Part shown: piece by piece, positions 15,549 to 22,922 of the stretch
Position numbering within the stretch: position 1 is the stretch's first letter
How the letters are laid out: every line of letters begins with the position of its first letter
NCBI GenBank assembly: GCA_003153375.1
Contig: PLYM01000273.1
Coordinates: 1 to 43,014, forward strand
DNA from: Planctomycetaceae bacterium
GTDB taxonomy: Bacteria; Planctomycetota; Planctomycetia; Pirellulales; PALSA-1355
DNA length: 43,014 nt
Reading direction: 5' to 3'
Made by a program: the position numbers and the translations under genes
The notes under the pieces: generated by a model
What the model saw: the letters and a program-made list of their open reading frames with translations, nothing else
Told to the model about the DNA's origin: nothing
The model's database searches: none

Positions 15549-18389
15549 CTAATTCAGATACAAAAACTCATTCGCGTTGTATAACGCCCTGCAAAATACC
15601 GGCAGACCCTGCTCGCCGATCAGCGCCCGCGCCGCGGCCAATTCATCGCTCTCGGGCGGGCGTCCAAAGGCCAGCCAGAAGGCGAGGCGGATTTGCGATT
15701 CGACGTCGCCGGGGGCTTCGCGCTCCAGACGCCCGGCAAACAAACCGGCCTGTTGCAGCATGAAGGGGCCATTGAGCAGGTTGAGAGCCTGCAAGGCCGT
15801 GGTTGAAATGTTTCGCCGGGCCATGGTCTGGCTGGAATCGGGACAGTCGAATTCGCCGAACGTGGCGTCCTGTCGCATCCGCGGCTTGTTCTGGTACACC
15901 ATGCGCCGCCACTCGGCCGGACCGAACGATTTCTTGGGAGTATAGACCTTTACGTAGTTCGTATTCGGCTCGAAAACGTCGTACCCCGGTCCGCCCATCC
16001 GCAGATCGAGCGCGCCGCTGGTCCACAGCACGGCATCGCGAATCGCTTCGGCCTCGAGCCGGCGCGGCGCAAACCGCCACAACAGTCGATTGCCGGTGTC
16101 GATCGCCGCACAGCGCGCATTCGGCTGACTCGACTGACGATACGTGGCCGAGAGCATGATCATGCGATGCAGCGCTTTGGGGCGCCAACCGGCGGCCATG
16201 AATTCGCTGGCCAGCCAATCGAGCAGCTCGGGGTGCGACGGGCGGCCGCCGTTGAATCCAAAATCGCTCGGCGTCTTCAGCAATCCTTGGCCAAAGTGGT
16301 AGTGCCAGATGCGGTTGACGAACACGCGAGCCGTCAGCGGGTTCAGCGGGCTGCCGATCCATTGGGCCAACGCCAGACGGCGCTCGGCTTCCGGCGCGTC
16401 GGCGGCCAGTGGAAGCGGAGCCCCGACCGCCACGATGGCGCCAGGATTCACCACGTCGCGTTTTTGCAGGGGCTCGCCACGATAGAGCAAGTGCGTTGGT
16501 TCGGGCTTGGCGAACGTGCCGGCATAAATGTCCTGCGGCGTCAGCTGTTCGAGTCGAGCCGATAGAGACTCGGCCTGATGGCGGAAGCCGGCCACGCGCT
16601 CGGCAACGTCAGGGGGCAGGCTGTCGGCAGGCGTTAAGCTCACGGCGGCCACGGCTGGGTCGTACGCCTGCCGGTCTTCGCTGTCGGCAACCCGTTGCCA
16701 GGCCTCGCCGTTGACACTGACTTCGATCCGGTAGCGAGTCGGCAGACGGTCGCGAAACGTGCCTTCGCGGTCGCGAGCCCAGCAGACACAATCGATTGTT
16801 GTCGGCTGCGGCAGTTCGATCCGCACCCAGCCCGCGCCGGCCTCGGCCGAAATCCAACTATGGCTGTTGCCATAGCGGCCGTCGTTGATGTGGTCCAACT
16901 TGTGCAAACTCGAGGTGCCGTTGGAGAACACGCTCGATGCCGCCGACCTGGCACCCAAGCTGGCCAGGGCTACGTTTCGCGAGGGCTCCTCGGCCGAAAA
17001 TACTTCCAGCTCGTCGATGCAGGGCTCGCTTTGGCTGGTGGCCAACACGGTCAACCGCACGAATCGCGCGCGTACGGGCTCAAAACGATCGACGTTCATC
17101 CGCGGACTGACCGCCGAACGCCGGGCCGTTGGCGGCGCGGGGCCGACATGCGCCAGCGGCTGCTGCGCTCGGGTCAGTTCCTGCGCTTCGCGCTCGATGG
17201 TCGCCAGTTGCTGGCGCAGCTCGGTCTCCTGTTGCTTTCGCTGCTCAGAATCCCCCGTGCGCCACGCCCGCTGGCCGTGCTGCACGCCCGCGAAAATGGC
17301 CTGCAGCGCGTAATAGTCGTGCTGCGAAATCGGGTCGAATTTGTGGTCATGGCACTTGGCGCAATTGGCCGACAGGCCCAGGAAGGCGCTCGAGGCCGTC
17401 GAGACCATGTCGTCTAGGTCGTTCAGCCGCTGCTGAAGAGTCAACTCGATGTCGGGGCTGCCAACGGCGTCGTGAGCTCCGCCCACCAGAAAGCCCGTGG
17501 CCGCGTCGACGCCCAACTGGTCACCGGCCAACTGCTGGAGCACGAACTGGGGATAGGGCAAATCGTCGTTGATGGCCTGAATGACCCAATCGCGATACGG
17601 CCAGGCATTGGGCCGGGCGGTGTTGGTCTCATAGCCGTTGCTCTCGCCGAAACGGACCACGTCGAGCCAGTGCCGCGCCCAGCGCTCGCCATAGCGGGGC
17701 GAGGCGAGCAGCCGGTCGACGAGCTTTTCATAGGCGTCCGGCGAGCCGTCGCCGACAAACGCGTCAATCTCTTGTCGCGTGGGAGGCAGCCCGAGCAAAT
17801 CGAGCGAAGCGCGGCGAATGAACGTGGCGCGGTCGGCTTCGGCGGCCGGCGACAAGTCGAGTTCTTCGAGCCGGGCCAGCACAAAGGCATCCAGCGGCGT
17901 CCGCACGCGCTGGGGCTGGCGAATGGTTGGCACCGGGGGACGATTGGGCTTCGAGAGCGACCACCAGTCGCGTCCGGCGCGGACATCGGTCGTGAACTCG
18001 GCCGCGCTCAGTGTTCGCCCAGCTGGCCAAACGGCGCCGGAGGCGATCCAGGTCGTGAGTTGAGCGATTTGGGCTTGGGACAGGCGTTGCCCTTTGCCCT
18101 CCGGCGGCATCTCGCTGGCCGTGATGCGGGCGAGAAGTTGGCTGGCCGTGGCGTCGCCGGCCACGATCGCCGGCTGCTGGCTCTCGCCGCCCTTGGCTGC
18201 CGTGGCGGCCTGGGTCAGGTCGAGGCCGCCGGCCAGGTCCGAAGCGTTGTGGCATCCGGCGCAGTGGCGCACCAATACCGGGGCCACGTCGTGCTCGAAG
18301 TCCACGGCATCGGCCGCGCCCAAGGGCGCCGCCATGGCCGCGCAGCAGATCCAAGCCAAAGCCAGCAGAGTGGCGCGCAACGTCTGCAC
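15549..18389 (-). CDS. PSCyt1-DUF1549-(F5/8 C)-DUF1553 cytochrome-like protein
   Basis: A large exported protein of about 946 residues. After a signal peptide (ATLLALAWICCAAMAAPLGAADA) comes a cytochrome-c-like PSCyt1 domain with the haem motif CAGCH and the MPPEGKG loop. DUF1549 follows (IRRASLDLLGLPPT, RWARHWLDVVRFGESNGYE), with a second haem-like motif CAKCHDHKFDP. A discoidin-like F5/8 type C carbohydrate-binding domain (VRIELPQPTTIDCVCWARD) is inserted before the C-terminal DUF1553 (NPLTARVFVNRIWHYHFGQGL, RNISTTALQALNLLN). GTG 18389 is preferred: the frame continues to 18509, but that extension crosses a palindromic repeat. It normally acts with DUF1501 proteins; substrate unknown. Confidence 0.85.
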   Translation of the reverse strand: MQTLRATLLALAWICCAAMAAPLGAADAVDFEHDVAPVLVRHCAGCHNASDLAGGLDLTQAATAAKGGESQQPAIVAGDATASQLLARITASEMPPEGKGQRLSQAQIAQLTTWIASGAVWPAGRTLSAAEFTTDVRAGRDWWSLSKPNRPPVPTIRQPQRVRTPLDAFVLARLEELDLSPAAEADRATFIRRASLDLLGLPPTRQEIDAFVGDGSPDAYEKLVDRLLASPRYGERWARHWLDVVRFGESNGYETNTARPNAWPYRDWVIQAINDDLPYPQFVLQQLAGDQLGVDAATGFLVGGAHDAVGSPDIELTLQQRLNDLDDMVSTASSAFLGLSANCAKCHDHKFDPISQHDYYALQAIFAGVQHGQRAWRTGDSEQRKQQETELRQQLATIEREAQELTRAQQPLAHVGPAPPTARRSAVSPRMNVDRFEPVRARFVRLTVLATSQSEPCIDELEVFSAEEPSRNVALASLGARSAASSVFSNGTSSLHKLDHINDGRYGNSHSWISAEAGAGWVRIELPQPTTIDCVCWARDREGTFRDRLPTRYRIEVSVNGEAWQRVADSEDRQAYDPAVAAVSLTPADSLPPDVAERVAGFRHQAESLSARLEQLTPQDIYAGTFAKPEPTHLLYRGEPLQKRDVVNPGAIVAVGAPLPLAADAPEAERRLALAQWIGSPLNPLTARVFVNRIWHYHFGQGLLKTPSDFGFNGGRPSHPELLDWLASEFMAAGWRPKALHRMIMLSATYRQSSQPNARCAAIDTGNRLLWRFAPRRLEAEAIRDAVLWTSGALDLRMGGPGYDVFEPNTNYVKVYTPKKSFGPAEWRRMVYQNKPRMRQDATFGEFDCPDSSQTMARRNISTTALQALNLLNGPFMLQQAGLFAGRLEREAPGDVESQIRLAFWLAFGRPPESDELAAARALIGEQGLPVFCRALYNANEFLYLN

Positions 18390-18495
18390 CCCCGGAGAAA
18401 ACGCCGATGTCGGTCGCAGAGGGTACGATAGACTGCCCGCCGAGGGGCTGTCAAATTGCCGCCAGAACTCTTGCCGGGGCCGCGTGAAGACACAA

Positions 18496-18549
18496 CTAGC
18501 CCGAGGCACGAGCGCGACATTCGCAGGTCGCGCTGGCGCGTCGGGCTAG
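18496..18549. repeat. REP-like palindrome (CTAGCCCGA type)
   Basis: Two 23-base arms (18496-18518 and 18527-18549) are inverted copies with three mismatches around an 8-base loop. The ends read CTAGCCCGA and TCGGGCTAG. I recall closely similar palindromes as dispersed intergenic repeats in Pirellula-type genomes. The repeat overlaps the 5' extension of the frame of the PSD1 gene and argues against a start there. Confidence 0.75.
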
Positions 18550-18571
18550 TGAATGGACTGCCTGGCGTTCG

Positions 18572-18622
18572 AAACGGTGTCACGTCAAAAACGGTGCCGC
18601 GTCAAAACGAGACCACGTCAGC
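18572..18622. repeat. three imperfect 17-base tandem repeats
   Basis: Units at 18572-18588, 18589-18605 and 18606-18622 share the pattern AAACGGTGYCRCGTCAA; the first two differ at two positions and the third is more diverged. They lie between the REP-like palindrome and the end of the next minus-strand gene. Confidence 0.6.
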
Positions 18623-18661
18623 AACAGTGCTGTACCGCAGGTCGTGACGCGGCGGCTGGCG

Positions 18662-18988
18662 CTACCAGCCCATGACCATGTTGGACTCGATCACCTTCCG
18701 AGCGCGCTCCAGGTCTGAGCCGGTCTCGTGCATATAGAGCCGAATCGCGTGTACCTTGTCGCCGGCGGCCTTCGACAGGCAATCGCGGGCGGTCGAGCAG
18801 GGGTCGGACGGCTTGGCGGCGATGCCTAGGGCCGACTTGGAAATCACCCACGTGTCGCGGGGTCGCTTGGTGAGTCGAATCACCCGATCACCTGGATAGG
18901 CTTCGTTGACGACCGTCGAGGCGGCATCTTCGTCGCTGGCCCAGGTGATAATGATATGACAATCAGTCTCCACTTCGAACAACGGCAT
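18662..18988 (-). CDS. hypothetical small protein
   Basis: A 108-residue protein that I cannot assign. It opens MPLFEVETDCHIIITWASDEDAA and has a basic middle (RVIRLTKRPRDTWVISK), then two cysteines (PCSTARDCLSKAAGD) and a helical C-terminus (GSDLERARKVIESNMVMGW). The start is fixed by a near-perfect AGGAGGG ribosome site 8 bases before the ATG. A sigma-70-like promoter lies about 105 bases upstream, so it is probably monocistronic. The good signals suggest a real, well-expressed gene. Confidence 0.75.
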   Translation of the reverse strand: MPLFEVETDCHIIITWASDEDAASTVVNEAYPGDRVIRLTKRPRDTWVISKSALGIAAKPSDPCSTARDCLSKAAGDKVHAIRLYMHETGSDLERARKVIESNMVMGW

Positions 18989-19092
18989 GTGCGTACCCTC
19001 CTTCAGCGTGTCATGGAGTCGAAATGACCCATTCCCAGCAGCCTTGGCCCCTGAGCAGGGAGCTTGCGCAAGGGTCCGCCGCATACTTGATT

Positions 19093-19121
19093 ATCGTAAA
19101 ACTTGGCTGCCGTTTCGTCAA
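19093..19121 (-). promoter_or_regulatory. candidate sigma-70 promoter for the small hypothetical gene
   Basis: On the minus strand TTGACG (19121-19116), a 17-base spacer and TACGAT (19098-19093). It lies 105 bases upstream of the ATG at 18988. Confidence 0.5.
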
Positions 19122-19229
19122 CGTGCCGCGAACCGTGGTCTCGCGGTTGCCAACGTCCGGCCGCATGGGGCGGCAGCGCAGGCGGCAGTGGGAAAACGTC
19201 GAGGAATCTCGGCAGACAGCCTAGGTCGC

Positions 19230-20132
19230 TCAGACCGCGACTTCGTCGGCAACCCGCGTTTCGATCGGTTCGATGTCGGTGCCCGTGTGGCGGTAGACCC
19301 GATTGCGTCCGGCGGCTTTGCCGCTATACAGAGCCGAGTCGGCCCGCGACAGCAGGCTTTGCACGTTGTCGCCGTCCAGCGCCGTGGCCACCCCACCGCT
19401 GATGGTCAGCCCGAGGCCGGTTTCGACCAGGCTGCGAACCCGCTCCGCGAACAGGCAGGCGCTTTGCAGCGTGGTTTTGGGCAACACGACCACGAACTCT
19501 TCGCCGCCGTAACGGGCCACGATGTCGGTGTCGCGCACGCTCTCGTCGAGGATGCGGGCCACGGCCTGCAACGTGCGATCGCCGTGCAAGTGGCCTTTCT
19601 TGTCGTTCACCTGCTTGAAGTGATCGATGTCAAAAATGGCCAGCGAAAACGGCTCCTCGTAGCGCTCCATCAAGGCAAACATCGAGTCGAGCGTCTCGTC
19701 GAGACCGCGGCGATTGCTGACCCGCGTCAACGGATCGGTGCGAATTTCGCTGAAGGTCATCAATTGATTGGTTTGCTGACGAATTTCGTCATACGACTGG
19801 GCGATCTGCTCGGCCAACCGCAGCGTCGGCTTCAAGATCTGCTCGGCCTCGCCACACAATTCCTGCCAGGCGGCTTCCTTGTCCTGCGTGCCCAGTTCGC
19901 TGACGCGGTCCTTGAAGCGGGCCACGTTCGAATGGTGCGCGGCCAGGTTCTTGCGAACGTTCTCGGCGATTTGTTCGAGCTCCTTGGCGATCACCTTGGC
20001 GCGGCGCAGCTCGCGGCGGGCCTTGTCGGCCTCGTAAACCGCCCGGGCGCGCGATCCGCGACCCGCCAGGTAGCCCAACACCGCGATGATCGACAACGCC
20101 ACAGGCAGGGGAATTTCGTAGGGGAAGTCCAT
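19230..20132 (-). CDS. membrane-anchored diguanylate cyclase
   Basis: A 300-residue protein with one N-terminal membrane helix (about 8-24, PLPVALSIIAVLGYLAG), a coiled-coil/helical linker (30-130) and a GGDEF domain. The signature GGEEF is at 209-213, the substrate-site segment FDIDHFKQVND lies near 167-177, and an RxxD inhibitory site (R200-D203) sits five residues before the signature. It should make c-di-GMP from GTP and be product-inhibited. No sensory domain is present, so input may come through the helical linker or dimerisation. Confidence 0.9.
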   Translation of the reverse strand: MDFPYEIPLPVALSIIAVLGYLAGRGSRARAVYEADKARRELRRAKVIAKELEQIAENVRKNLAAHHSNVARFKDRVSELGTQDKEAAWQELCGEAEQILKPTLRLAEQIAQSYDEIRQQTNQLMTFSEIRTDPLTRVSNRRGLDETLDSMFALMERYEEPFSLAIFDIDHFKQVNDKKGHLHGDRTLQAVARILDESVRDTDIVARYGGEEFVVVLPKTTLQSACLFAERVRSLVETGLGLTISGGVATALDGDNVQSLLSRADSALYSGKAAGRNRVYRHTGTDIEPIETRVADEVAV

Positions 20133-20219
20133 GACTTAGCTCTTTGCGGGTTTCAAACGAGTTTTTTGAGGCGAGCGCGGCGCGCACGTTTCCACTCGAA
20201 GCGTCGCCATGCGCGGGCG

Positions 20220-20360
20220 TTAGTAATTCTTACGCGATCCAAATCCTTGCAGGAGCACGAAGCCGACCACGCAGATCACGACCATCAGGACGCCAATCTG
20301 GTAATAGTCGTACCGTGCGAGGTGCAGCATGACCGATCGGTATAGGCTGCTAAACGACAT
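20220..20360 (-). CDS. 46-residue single-pass membrane protein
   Basis: A short frame, ATG at 20360 and TAA at 20222-20220. It encodes a basic/aromatic N-terminus (SFSSLYRSVMLHLARYDYY), one hydrophobic helix at about 22-40 (IGVLMVVICVVGFVLLQGF) and a basic end (GSRKNY). The composition follows the membrane-protein pattern of a real small protein rather than random high-GC coding. No strong ribosome site is visible (only an A-rich stretch). It lies 87 bases upstream of the diguanylate cyclase on the same strand and could be cotranscribed with it. Confidence 0.55.
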   Translation of the reverse strand: MSFSSLYRSVMLHLARYDYYQIGVLMVVICVVGFVLLQGFGSRKNY

Positions 20361-20614
20361 CTTTTTGCCAAGGGGGCCGATTGATTGCTCTTTGGTAAAT
20401 CTAGGTTACGAACGGTGCCACAGGCTGAAGTAGGACAAAAACCGCGTCGCCATATTGCTCGATAGCGAAGTGTCTGGCTGCGATCGTAACTCCGAATCGA
20501 TTCGTCCGAACCAGCCGGCACAATCACTACGATTGGGCTTTCTCGTGAGGACCATTTTCCGCGTCGCCAACCGGAGGCGCGGAAGAGACGTATTGGTTGA
20601 GCAGGAGCAAACTC
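20361..20614. other. divergent intergenic region
   Basis: Holds the start regions of the small membrane protein (minus) and the copper-monooxygenase fusion (plus). No clear promoter pair or hairpin could be picked out by eye. Confidence 0.35.
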
Positions 20615-22519
20615 GTGTCTCTGGAACTGCCTGGAACTGCGCGCATGCGGTGTCTGATCTTGGTTTGGATCGTGATCAGCGTGACGATCGCCGCCGCAGA
20701 CCGAGCGATCGCCGCCGAGAGCAAAACGATTGTCGGCTGTCGTGTCGCGATGGGCCAGGAGTTTCGATTCGACGCCCTGGCCGAAAGCCCCCTGGTCGTC
20801 GTGGCGTTTCTGGGGCTCGAGTGCCCTTTGGCACGCCTCTATTCGCAGCGACTCAATGAACTGCGCGAGGAATTTGGCCCACGCGGAGTGGCGTTTGTCG
20901 CGCTGAGCGCGAATCGTCACGACACTTTCGAGGCGACGAGGGAGTTCGCCAAGGGTTTGAACTTCCCCATGCTGCACGACGACGCCGGGCGCATGGTCGA
21001 GGAATTTGGCGCGACGCGATCGCCCGAAGTGTTTCTGCTCGACGAACAGCGCGAGGTGATCTACCGGGGGCGGATCGACGATCAGTATGCCCCGGGCGTT
21101 CACGGTCGCACGGCGCCCGCGCGGCGCGACCTGGCCGAGGCGATTCGCCAAGCGCTGGCACGCCAGCCGATCGAGGTTGCCGAAACCGAGCCGGTCGGCT
21201 GCCACCTCGACCGCGGTCCGGCCATCGCGGTGGACGAAGGAATCACCTATTCACGCGACATTGCCGTGATTCTGGATGCCCGTTGCGTCGAATGTCATCG
21301 ACCGGGCGAGGCCGCTGGGTTCTCGCTGGTTGAATATGAAGACGCCGTCATCTGGCGCGAGACGATTCGCGACGTGGTCGCCGCGAAACGCATGCCGCCG
21401 TGGGGAGCTCGGGGAGGACATTTTTCCAACGACCGTTCTTTGTCCGACGAGCAGCGGCGACTGATCCTGGCTTGGATCGACGCCGGAGCGCCCGAGGGCG
21501 ATCCGACCGAGCGGCTGCGGATGCCGAGGTTCCAGGACGGTTGGCAGATTCGGGCCGATCGGGTGTTGTCGATGCCCACGGCGTTCGAAGTTCCGCGCGA
21601 GGGCGTTCTCGATTATCAAGAGTTCGTGATCGACCCCGGATTCACCAGCGACACCTGGGTGCAGGCCGTGGAGATTCGACCTGGCAATCGCGCCGTCGTA
21701 CACCACATCAACGTCTATGTGAAGCCCAAGGGAGCCGACAAGGACCGGCTGTACGTCAACAGCCTGGGTGACTACTACCTGGCCGTGGCCGTGCCGGGTA
21801 ACTCGGTGACCCAGTTCCCGCCAGGCACCGCCAAGTTGATTCCCGCCGGCTGGACGATCGTGATGTCGGTTCACTACACGCCCAACGGCAGCGCGCAACG
21901 CGACATCAGCAGCCTGGCGCTGGAATTGGCCGATCCGCGACAAGTCCACAAGCAGATCGCCACGCGGGCGATCCTGGACGACTATCTGGTGATCGAGCCC
22001 GAGTCGCTCCAGACCGTCACGCATCGCTGGACGGTGGAGGACGACTACACGCTCCATGCCCTCTATCCGCACATGCACTGGCGCGGCAAGTCGATGCGGT
22101 TCGACGCGCGTTATCCGAACGGCGAGACGGAACTTCTGCTCGACGTGCCGGCCTATGATTTCGCCTGGCAGTTTCGCTACGTGCTCAGCACGCCGCGCGA
22201 GCTGCCGCGCGGCACCGCGATCACCGTTACGGCCGTGTACGACAACTCGACCGCAAACCCCAACAATCCCGACCCCCGAGCCACGGTGCGCTCCGGCCGC
22301 CAGTCAACCGACGAGATGTTCCAAGCCTGCTTTGAGATTTGCCGCACGCACGAGGACCTGGTGGCCGCCAGGCAACATCGCGCATGGACAATCGCCTGGG
22401 TGGGCCTCGTCTTGGCCACCGCCGGATACGTGTGGCACCGGCTGAGCGCGGGTCGGGAGAAGACGGGCCGTTTGCGGCCTGAACTGGTCGAACCCGTGGG
22501 AATGGCCCGGTTCCCTTGA
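20615..22519 (+). CDS. redoxin / cytochrome c / PHM-like copper monooxygenase fusion
   Basis: A 634-residue exported protein with three domains. After a signal peptide, residues about 40-190 form a thioredoxin/peroxiredoxin-like domain with a single cysteine C70 (LECPL) and no resolving partner. Residues about 210-310 hold a c-type cytochrome-like segment with haem motif C224-V-E-C-H228 and MPPWGA. Residues about 320-580 resemble the copper type II ascorbate-dependent monooxygenase fold, with all expected ligands: H363-H364 (VHHINVYV), H420 (SVHYTP), H486 and H488 (PHMHWRG) and M568 (DEMF). One membrane helix near 590-608 anchors the C-terminus. GTG 20615 is chosen for its AGGAG site. Oxidation of an unknown extracellular substrate is inferred. 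Confidence 0.85.
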   Translation: MSLELPGTARMRCLILVWIVISVTIAAADRAIAAESKTIVGCRVAMGQEFRFDALAESPLVVVAFLGLECPLARLYSQRLNELREEFGPRGVAFVALSANRHDTFEATREFAKGLNFPMLHDDAGRMVEEFGATRSPEVFLLDEQREVIYRGRIDDQYAPGVHGRTAPARRDLAEAIRQALARQPIEVAETEPVGCHLDRGPAIAVDEGITYSRDIAVILDARCVECHRPGEAAGFSLVEYEDAVIWRETIRDVVAAKRMPPWGARGGHFSNDRSLSDEQRRLILAWIDAGAPEGDPTERLRMPRFQDGWQIRADRVLSMPTAFEVPREGVLDYQEFVIDPGFTSDTWVQAVEIRPGNRAVVHHINVYVKPKGADKDRLYVNSLGDYYLAVAVPGNSVTQFPPGTAKLIPAGWTIVMSVHYTPNGSAQRDISSLALELADPRQVHKQIATRAILDDYLVIEPESLQTVTHRWTVEDDYTLHALYPHMHWRGKSMRFDARYPNGETELLLDVPAYDFAWQFRYVLSTPRELPRGTAITVTAVYDNSTANPNNPDPRATVRSGRQSTDEMFQACFEICRTHEDLVAARQHRAWTIAWVGLVLATAGYVWHRLSAGREKTGRLRPELVEPVGMARFP

Positions 22520-22730
22520 CCAGCGACCTAGGGTTTGTGATATTGGTCGTGGTTCTGAATTCGTCCGCTCGTTGGGCTCTCATTGTTCAACGAGGACCAA
22601 CAGCCGGATCAGAATCGTGCAACTTTCGATGCGGCCGTGACTTACGCCGCCAGATCAAAAGCCGTTTTTTCGCACAGTAGGTGAACGCCCGGCGAACCTG
22701 ACATCGTCGCCGTCGATCAATCAATAACCT

Positions 22731-22804
22731 GGGGGTGTAGCTCAGTTGGTTAGAGCGCTAGCCTGTCACGCTAGAGGCCGAGGGTTCGAGTCCCTTCACC
22801 CTCG
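22731..22804 (+). tRNA. tRNA-Asp (anticodon GTC)
   Basis: A 74-base cloverleaf: acceptor GGGGGTG pairs with CACCCTC (one G-U), D-arm GCTC/GAGC, anticodon stem CTAGC/GCTAG with loop CTGTCAC and anticodon GTC at 22765-22767, T-arm GAGGG/CCCTT with loop TTCGAGT, and discriminator G73 as expected for tRNA-Asp. CCA is not encoded. The 3' part from the anticodon loop is the attachment site of the tandem elements downstream. Confidence 0.97.
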
Positions 22805-22817
22805 CTCATTCTAAGTC
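22763..22817 (+). repeat. attachment-site repeat, left copy (in tRNA-Asp)
   Basis: 55 bases identical to 38345-38399. It begins at the first base of the anticodon loop and covers the 3' part of the tRNA plus 13 bases beyond it. Similarity, no longer exact, continues into the integrase leader. This is the att core used by element 1. Confidence 0.92.
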
Positions 22818-22842
22818 TCGCCGAAATCTTCACTTAGATTAC

Positions 22843-22859
22843 CTGCCAACGGTTGGCAG
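22843..22859 (+). terminator. hairpin after tRNA-Asp, left copy
   Basis: Arms CTGCCAAC and GTTGGCAG around a single base, followed by GC-rich sequence and a short T-run (TGTTTT). The matching hairpin at 38425-38441 keeps pairing although the arm bases differ, which supports a selected structure. It would end tRNA transcription or attenuate read-through into the integrase gene. Confidence 0.6.
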
Positions 22860-22881
22860 CAGCGGCCTGTTTTCTGGGAAA

Positions 22882-22899
22882 GCGCGTATTTACACGCGC
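22882..22899 (+). promoter_or_regulatory. inverted repeat in integrase-1 leader
   Basis: GCGCGT and ACGCGC arms with a 6-base spacer, 23 bases before the integrase start codon. A different but longer palindrome sits at the same place before integrase 2, so this is a likely operator or leader structure. Confidence 0.5.
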
Positions 22900-22922
22900 G
22901 GCTCTTAGAGGAAAGGTTCGCT

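Noticed and set aside
18390-18509. Start of the PSD1 protein at GTG 18509
   Set aside because: The extra 40 codons cross a REP-like palindrome, and the signal peptide begins properly at GTG 18389.
22698-22726. CTGACA-17-TCAATA as the tRNA-Asp promoter
   Set aside because: The -10 box is poor and the start would fall inside the mature tRNA.
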